Shown: piece by piece, positions 16,874 to 20,599 of the stretch
Numbering within the stretch: position 1 is the first letter of the stretch
Layout of the letters: the number at the start of each line of letters is the position of its first letter
The notes under the pieces: generated by a model
What the model was told of the DNA's origin: nothing
Databases searched by the model: none
What the model saw: only the letters and a program-made list of their open reading frames with translations
NCBI GenBank assembly: GCA_965371445.1
Contig: CBDUYN010000181.1
Location: 1-20,599, forward strand
Direction of reading: 5' to 3'
DNA length: 20,599 nucleotides
Source of the DNA: DASWIG01 sp965371445
Lineage (GTDB): Bacteria > Acidobacteriota > Thermoanaerobaculia > Multivoradales > J023
Program-made: the position numbers and the translations under genes

Positions 16874-17005
16874 ATGGCAGTCCTTGCGGATCACAGATCG
16901 CCCTCCTCGAGCTTCTTGCCCAGGGAGCCTACCACGTGGTGACGGCATCCTACGGCGAGAGGCCGTCGAGACGGCCTTGTCCGAGCCTCTCATCCTGATG
17001 GTCGC
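16874..17005 (+). pseudogene. Frameshifted receiver-domain remnant
   Basis: Plus-strand frames give pieces of one CheY-like N-terminal half. An ATG at 16874 reads MAVLADH. The next frame gives IALLELLAQGAYHVVTASYG. After a GAGAG stretch the frame shifts again to EAVETALSEPLILMV. In order these match the receiver pattern of first strand with acidic residue, helix 1, GY-VxTAs-G-EAve, and the strand leading to the phosphorylated Asp. That Asp is missing, and the similarity ends near 17005. At least two frameshifts are needed, so it is a relic. It lies in the same orientation as the receiver gene at 17527 and could descend from a duplication of it. Confidence 0.4.
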
Positions 17006-17193
17006 CGAGAGGAGGACGCTTCTCGCCCGCCGCCGGCCGCCGACTTCCAAGGACTCGCCGGTGCCCCGCCACAGGTGAGCCCGGAGGAGGACACTGCCGC
17101 GGTTCCCTCGGAGCCCGGCCCTCCGGACCCCGACTTCAGGAGGTGGACGAGGGCTCAGAGCGAGATCACGGTCCATCTTAGGGGTGAAATGCT

Positions 17194-17258
17194 ACAGGGA
17201 ACATTACGGCAGGCAGGAAATCGAGCCAGCGGGCCGAGTTTTCCGTAATGTAGCCTGT
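17194..17258. repeat. Long imperfect inverted repeat in a divergent intergenic region
   Basis: ACAGGGAACATTACGG (17194-17209) and CCGTAATGTAGCCTGT (17243-17258) are complementary except for the two central positions 6 and 7, around a 33-bp spacer. A further AACATTCGG follows at 17259. It lies between the divergently transcribed kinase operon (minus) and the promoter at 17295. It could be a binding site for a dimeric regulator, a transcribed hairpin or a short repeat element. None of these is proven. Confidence 0.6.
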
Positions 17259-17294
17259 AACATTCGGCAAGTTCAACTCTTTGTCCTCGAGAGG

Positions 17295-17322
17295 TTGACA
17301 TCTGCGTCAGGGAGTGTAGAAT
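17295..17322 (+). promoter_or_regulatory. Sigma70-type promoter, copy 1
   Basis: A consensus -35 TTGACA (17295-17300), a 16-bp spacer and -10 TAGAAT (17317-17322) are present. The surrounding 40 bp (17293-17332) are identical to 18470-18509. Transcription would start near 17329, at the foot of the following hairpin. It drives the tandem-receiver gene at 17527 through a leader of about 200 nt. Confidence 0.8.
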
Positions 17323-17327
17323 ACCGA

Positions 17328-17350
17328 CCGCTTGGTAGAAAACGGAGCGG
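17328..17350 (+). promoter_or_regulatory. 5'-terminal mRNA hairpin, copy 1
   Basis: CCGCTTGGT (17328-17336) and ACGGAGCGG (17342-17350) pair around AGAAA with one G-U pair and one mismatch. The hairpin sits at the predicted transcription start. The same hairpin is perfect in copy 2. A 5'-end hairpin can protect mRNA from decay; that role here is inference. Confidence 0.55.
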
Positions 17351-17383
17351 AGACAGAGGACGTCGGACTGAGGAGATCCCAAG

Positions 17384-17443
17384 ATGAAGAAGGCGATGAA
17401 ATCCGCGGGGATCCGCAGGACGGCGCAGCTAACCAAGGCATGA
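17384..17443 (+). CDS. Possible leader peptide, 19 codons
   Basis: A short frame MKKAMKSAGIRRTAQLTKA starts at ATG 17384 with GAGGAG 8 nt upstream (17370-17375) and ends at TGA 17441. It lies in the leader between the 5' hairpin and the conserved leader motif, within about 92 nt that the second cassette copy lacks. The peptide is strongly basic and has no recognised family. It could be a regulatory leader peptide, a relic of a gene start, or chance. The good Shine-Dalgarno is the only positive evidence. Confidence 0.3.
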   Translation: MKKAMKSAGIRRTAQLTKA

Positions 17444-17446
17444 CGC

Positions 17447-17496
17447 TCCGGCATCGGGCGATAGCGAGGCTCGCAGGCACTATCGGGACTGAAAGG
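17447..17496 (+). ncRNA. Conserved structured leader motif, copy 1
   Basis: This 50-nt block matches 18532-18581 at 41 of 50 positions with no gaps. Its main stem is CGATAG (17459-17464) with CTATCG (17480-17485), enclosing 15 nt (CGAGGCTCGCAGGCA) that can form a short inner CGA/TCG pairing. It ends in GGACTGAAAGG. In copy 2 two base pairs of the outer stem are changed on both sides. The Shine-Dalgarno of the following gene (AAGGAGAG, 17513-17520) lies 16 nt downstream. It matches no riboswitch consensus I can recall. It is probably a cis-regulatory RNA, function unknown. Confidence 0.55.
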
Positions 17497-17526
17497 AGTT
17501 GGGAAACGGACGAAGGAGAGTCGGAG

Positions 17527-18249
17527 ATGAATCAACCGGACAAGAAAGCCCGCATCCTCGTGGTCGACGACGAGAAGAGCATGGTGACGAGCCTGCGCGA
17601 TGTCTTGGACGCCCTCGGGTTCGCGGTAGACGTGGCCTACTCCGGGTCGCAAGCCGTCGAGCGCGCGAGCCGGCACCGGCCCGACTTCATCCTCATGGAC
17701 CTGCGCATGCCCGGCATCGACGGGGTGGAGGCGTGCCGCGAGATCCAACGCTTGTCGCCCGAGAGCCGGGTGATCTTCATGACCGCCTATGCCTCCTCCA
17801 GCCTCGTCGTCGAGGCCCGCTCGCAAGAGCACGCCGAGGTGCTCTTCAAGCCCATCGAGATCGACCACGTCCTCGAGATCCTCGACCAGGAAAACGCGGA
17901 AACGCCCATCCTGGTCGTCGACGACTCCTCGGTCAGCTGCCAGCTGATCGAGGCGCTGGCCGAACGGCAGATCGAGGTCCACCGTACCTGCAGCGTCGCG
18001 GAGGCGGTGACGTGGTTCGAAAGCCGGTGTCAAGGCGTGGTGGTCCTCGAGAGCGGCAGCGGCGAGCACCGGGTGCCCGACGCTCTTTTGACCCTCAAGA
18101 GGGGCCACCCCCGGGCCGTCGTCCTCCTGGTGAGCCAGAACCTGGATCCGCGCGGCAACACGATGGCCGCCTGCGCGGACTTCTCGCCGCCCTTCGAGAT
18201 GAGGACGCTGATCCAAACCCTCCACGCGCCACCGCGTCGGGCCGTATAG
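17527..18249 (+). CDS. Tandem receiver protein with degenerate second receiver
   Basis: 240 residues, two CheY-like domains and no output domain. REC1 (8-122) is intact: DDE 14-16, phosphoacceptor D58 (FILMDLRMP), T86 and K108 (LFKPI). REC2 (126-235) keeps the acidic pair D132-D133. The phosphoacceptor position is Glu (VVVLESGSG, E175), and the FLKPF lysine motif reads FSPPF (219-223). It is therefore a pseudo-receiver. The ATG at 17527 gives MNQPDKKARILVVDDE with AAGGAGAG upstream; longer starts in the frame run into the leader and are not supported. It is a paralogue of the protein at 15202-16008. It is expressed from its own promoter and leader, shared in sequence with the protease gene downstream. 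Partners are probably the kinases of the 14037-16847 operon (inference). Confidence 0.9.
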   Translation: MNQPDKKARILVVDDEKSMVTSLRDVLDALGFAVDVAYSGSQAVERASRHRPDFILMDLRMPGIDGVEACREIQRLSPESRVIFMTAYASSSLVVEARSQEHAEVLFKPIEIDHVLEILDQENAETPILVVDDSSVSCQLIEALAERQIEVHRTCSVAEAVTWFESRCQGVVVLESGSGEHRVPDALLTLKRGHPRAVVLLVSQNLDPRGNTMAACADFSPPFEMRTLIQTLHAPPRRAV

Positions 18250-18447
18250 CTGGGAACCAGCGGGGAGGGCGGAGCGCCGGCCTCGGGCGGGACGATCCCG
18301 TCCCCGCGTCTCGGCGATCCCCCTGCGGAGGGGCAAGTGCCTCTGGGTTGACGACCTCCCTGGACCGTCCAGCCCACCTCCCTCCGGCCCGCAGACGCTG
18401 GCGACCGACCGACCGGTTGGTAGATAACGACTTCATCTCATATTCAC
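18250..18447. other. Intergenic, no gene recognised
   Basis: Between the receiver stop and the second promoter cassette there is only G+C-rich sequence. Small hairpins are possible, such as CGGGA/TCCCG near 18287-18301 and CCCCT/AGGGG near 18319-18333. Neither has a following T-run, so no standard terminator is seen and read-through into the protease gene is possible. Confidence 0.5.
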
Positions 18448-18471
18448 GTTCAGCTATATGTCCTCGAGGGG

Positions 18472-18499
18472 TTGACATCTGCGTCAGGGAGTGTAGAAT
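18472..18499 (+). promoter_or_regulatory. Sigma70-type promoter, copy 2
   Basis: The -35 TTGACA (18472-18477), 16-bp spacer and -10 TAGAAT (18494-18499) match copy 1 exactly over 40 bp (18470-18509). Weaker similarity extends upstream to GTTCA at 18448. A palindrome CCTCGAGG (18462-18469) lies just before the -35 and is imperfect in copy 1. It drives the protease gene at 18591. Confidence 0.82.
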
Positions 18500-18504
18500 A
18501 CCGA

Positions 18505-18527
18505 CCGCTCAGTAGAAAACTGAGCGG
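18505..18527 (+). promoter_or_regulatory. 5'-terminal mRNA hairpin, copy 2
   Basis: CCGCTCAGT (18505-18513) and ACTGAGCGG (18519-18527) form a perfect 9-bp stem around AGAAA. It begins about 6 nt after the -10 box, so it would be the very 5' end of the transcript. The loop is identical to copy 1. Confidence 0.65.
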
Positions 18528-18530
18528 AGA

Positions 18531-18590
18531 TTCCGGTGGCGGGTGATGGCGAGGTTTGCAGGCACCATCAGGACTGAAAGGGAACCGGAA
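18531..18590 (+). ncRNA. Conserved structured leader motif, copy 2
   Basis: The block 18532-18581 is the second copy of the 50-nt leader motif. The main stem is TGATGG (18544-18549) with CCATCA (18565-18570), enclosing CGAGGTTTGCAGGCA. An additional outer stem pairs TTCCGGT (18531-18537) with ACCGGAA (18584-18590), the latter touching the ATG at 18591. The likely Shine-Dalgarno AAAGGGA (18577-18583) is enclosed by this outer stem. The arrangement is what a translation-controlling RNA switch would look like. The outer stem is weak or absent in copy 1. Confidence 0.55.
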
Positions 18591-20599
18591 ATGAGAAGAA
18601 GTGAAGTCATGAGAGAGAAGAGAATCGTCGGAGCTGGTTTGGGAATTCTGGGCATCGCGGCCGTGCTGGTGCTGGCGCTGGCCATGCTCGGTACCGGGAA
18701 TCGAGGCGACAACGCTGAAGAGGCGCGGTCGGTGATCGTCCAGGGGCGGGACCTTCAGGCCGTCGCCGCGGCGGTGCGCGGCGTCGGCGGGGAGATCACC
18801 CACGAGCTCGGCATCATCAACGCCGTGACGGCAGAGCTGACCGCTTCCCAGCGCGAAGCCCTCGCGGAGGCGAGCGCCGTCCGCCGGATTTACGGGAACC
18901 GCTCGCTGACGCTCGCCTCGACCTTTGAGCTTCGCGACGAGTTCGACTCGATCTCCTACGGCGGCGACAACGGTACCCGGAGCTGGATCGGCGCCTGGGT
19001 TGAATCCGACGACGGTGACATCAATAACGGCAACGTCAAAGTCCAGGCAAGCGGCAAGTGTTTCGGCAACTGCGTTAGGATCAAACCCTCAGGTGGTGTC
19101 GGGGAGTACGTATACCGCGACGCAGCTCTCGCCGGCGTCACTACGGCGACGCTGAGCTATACCTACGAAGCAAACCTCCCTTCCGGCGACGCGATCGTCC
19201 TCGAAGTCTCCGGTGACGGCGGCGCCACCTTTACGACCGTCACGACGTTCGACTCCAGCATTCCTCAGAATGCTAGCGACAGCTTCGACATCACGCCGTA
19301 TACGGGGGCCTCCACCCGGCTCCGTTTCCGGATCACGGCCGAAAACAAAGGCGAGAATGGCGGTAGCATATGGGTCGACGACATTCAGATCGCCTACACC
19401 GTCCAGGACGCGCCTTACTACAGCGGCTACCCGGCGTTGGCCGGAGCCGACACGCTCCACGGTCAGGGGATCACCGGCGCTGGCGTGACGGTCGCCCTGG
19501 TCGACACGGGCGTCTGGCCCTGGTACTCGCTGGCCGAGGACACCAGCGGCGCGGACCGTTACCTGGCGCGCTACAACGCGATCATCGACCAGCTCGACGC
19601 GGGTGACGACGGCAGCGGCCACGGCACCCATCTCGGCGCCGTGATGCTCAGCAGCGCGCAGCCGCCAAGCCCGGCCAACGTCTACAACGGCATCGCGCCG
19701 GATGCCGGGCTCGTCTCGATCAAGGCCTTTCAAGACTCGGGCCAGGGCACGTACGCCGACGTGATCCGGGGCATCGACTGGGTCGTTGCCAACAAGACCG
19801 CCTACAGCATCAGGGTGCTCAACCTCTCCTTCAGCGCCGACCCGCTCTCCTACTACTGGGACGATCCGCTCAACCAGGCGGTGATGGCGGCCTGGCAGGC
19901 GGGGATCGTGGTGGTGACCTCGGCCGGCAACGGCGGCCCTGATCCGATGACGATCGGCGTTCCCGGCAACGTGCCCTACGTGATCACCGTCGGCGCCATG
20001 ACCGACAACGAGACGCCGTCTGTGGCCGGCGACGACTTCCTGGCGAGCTTCTCGGCCGCGGGTCCGACCATCGAGGGCTTCGTCAAGCCGGAGGTGGTCG
20101 CCCCTGGCGGGCACATGCTGGGCGTCGTCGACCCGGAGAGCCTGATCGCCATCGAGCATCCGGAGCTCTTGAACGGCTCCTACTTCACGGGCTCCGGCAC
20201 CTCGCAGGCAGCGGCGGTGGCGAGCGGCGTCGTGGCCCTGATGCTCGACGCCGCCCCGTGGCTGACCCCGGACGAGGTCAAGTGCCGTCTGATGTACTCG
20301 GCCCATCCGGCCGTCGATCCCGCCACCAACCTGCTGGCCTACAGCCTATTCCAACAAGGCTCCGGACTGGTAAACGCCGCCGACGCCGTCGACGAGACCG
20401 AGCTCACCTGCGCCAACGGCGGTCTCAACATCGCCAACGACCTGGCGGGCACCGTGCACTATGCCGGTCCGGCCCGGGTCGACGCCAACGGCAACTTCTA
20501 CATCCTCGGTGTCGGGTACGAGTGGGACGGCTACTACTCCGTCAACGGCGTTCCCTGGGTCGACGGCGTTCCCTGGGTCGACGGCGTTCCCTGGGTCGA
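18591..20599 (+). CDS. Subtilisin-like serine protease (S8), exported, 3' end beyond window
   Basis: 669 codons are visible and the frame is open at the window edge. A basic N-terminus and hydrophobic segment (about 11-33) act as signal or anchor. An I9-like propeptide (about 45-110) follows, ending after TASQREALAEASAVRRIY. A beta-sandwich insert (about 117-270) with one CFGNC pair closes in SIWVDDIQI. The S8 catalytic domain runs from about 285: D305 (ALVDTG), H344 (GHGTH), oxyanion N447 (SAGNGG) and nucleophile S538 (GSGTSQAA). After it comes a region ending in NGVPWVDGVPWV repeats. All catalytic residues are present, so it should be active outside the cytoplasm. ATG 18591 has AAAGGGA 7 nt upstream; an in-frame ATG at 18609 is the alternative. 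Its promoter and leader are shared with the receiver gene at 17527. Confidence 0.92.
   Translation, partial: MRRSEVMREKRIVGAGLGILGIAAVLVLALAMLGTGNRGDNAEEARSVIVQGRDLQAVAAAVRGVGGEITHELGIINAVTAELTASQREALAEASAVRRIYGNRSLTLASTFELRDEFDSISYGGDNGTRSWIGAWVESDDGDINNGNVKVQASGKCFGNCVRIKPSGGVGEYVYRDAALAGVTTATLSYTYEANLPSGDAIVLEVSGDGGATFTTVTTFDSSIPQNASDSFDITPYTGASTRLRFRITAENKGENGGSIWVDDIQIAYTVQDAPYYSGYPALAGADTLHGQGITGAGVTVALVDTGVWPWYSLAEDTSGADRYLARYNAIIDQLDAGDDGSGHGTHLGAVMLSSAQPPSPANVYNGIAPDAGLVSIKAFQDSGQGTYADVIRGIDWVVANKTAYSIRVLNLSFSADPLSYYWDDPLNQAVMAAWQAGIVVVTSAGNGGPDPMTIGVPGNVPYVITVGAMTDNETPSVAGDDFLASFSAAGPTIEGFVKPEVVAPGGHMLGVVDPESLIAIEHPELLNGSYFTGSGTSQAAAVASGVVALMLDAAPWLTPDEVKCRLMYSAHPAVDPATNLLAYSLFQQGSGLVNAADAVDETELTCANGGLNIANDLAGTVHYAGPARVDANGNFYILGVGYEWDGYYSVNGVPWVDGVPWVDGVPWV
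20547..20599 (+). repeat. Perfect 18-bp tandem repeat at the window edge
   Basis: GGCGTTCCCTGGGTCGAC occurs at 20547, 20565 and 20583 (the last cut one base short) without a mismatch. It encodes the hexapeptide GVPWVD in the protease C-terminal region. Perfect identity implies very recent expansion or homogenisation. The array may continue beyond the window, and the contig may end here because of it. Confidence 0.9.

Noticed and set aside
16838..17176. 112-codon minus-strand frame upstream of the kinase
   Set aside because: It is an Arg/Gly/Ser-rich sequence with no domain or ribosome-binding site, and it lies opposite the receiver relic.
18531..18590. Known riboswitch (c-di-GMP-I or fluoride class)
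   Set aside because: GGACTGAAAGG and GGTGATGGCG only loosely resemble parts of those consensuses. The remaining conserved segments and the pairing scheme do not fit.

Overview
This is a high-G+C bacterial chromosomal window, roughly two thirds G+C by eye, with strong third-position G/C bias in every real gene. No rRNA, tRNA, CRISPR array, intact transposase or phage gene is visible. The gene mix points to a free-living Gram-negative bacterium from an environmental lineage such as Acidobacteriota, with Myxococcota or Planctomycetota as alternatives. It includes an ABC permease fused to a peptidase-like ectodomain and a golvesin-like domain, an RND pump, many receiver/histidine-kinase proteins without output domains, a secreted subtilase ending in DGVPWV-type repeats, and CCCGGGG..CCCCGGG palindromic repeats. 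This placement is inference.

Layout. Positions 1-1079 hold no intact gene. They contain nested inverted repeats, a decayed minus-strand TonB C-terminal-like gene (about 140-502), a possible insertion-sequence end, and four tandem 42-bp repeats (792-959). Positions 1080-5057 (minus) are an operon: PAS/histidine-kinase-like/receiver protein, then ABC exporter ATPase, then ABC exporter permease. A 195-bp divergent promoter region follows. Positions 5253-14030 (plus) form a tightly coupled four-gene operon: ABC ATPase, a three-part permease/peptidase/golvesin fusion, an RND adaptor whose 5' end carries an inserted palindromic repeat, and an RND pump. Positions 14037-16847 (minus) are a three-gene signalling operon (histidine kinase, tandem receiver, receiver-kinase) converging on the RND gene with only 6 bp between stop codons.

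Positions 16848-20599 hold a frameshifted receiver remnant, a long imperfect inverted repeat, a tandem-receiver protein (17527-18249) and a subtilisin-like protease (18591 to the window edge). The receiver gene and the protease gene are each preceded by a copy of the same cassette. It has a strong sigma70-type promoter, a hairpin at the predicted mRNA 5' end, and a 50-nt leader motif whose main stem carries two compensatory base-pair changes between copies. I could not match this leader to a known riboswitch class. It is the best candidate here for an undescribed regulatory element, and it would co-regulate a signalling protein and an exported protease.

How the parts fit. The two exporter operons diverge from a shared control region. 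The signalling proteins contain kinase and receiver domains but no DNA-binding or enzymatic output, so they look like parts of a multi-step phosphorelay whose output lies elsewhere. Two signalling domains are visibly degenerate: the ATP-binding domain of the 3588-5057 protein, and the second receiver of the 17527-18249 protein, where the phosphoacceptor Asp is Glu.
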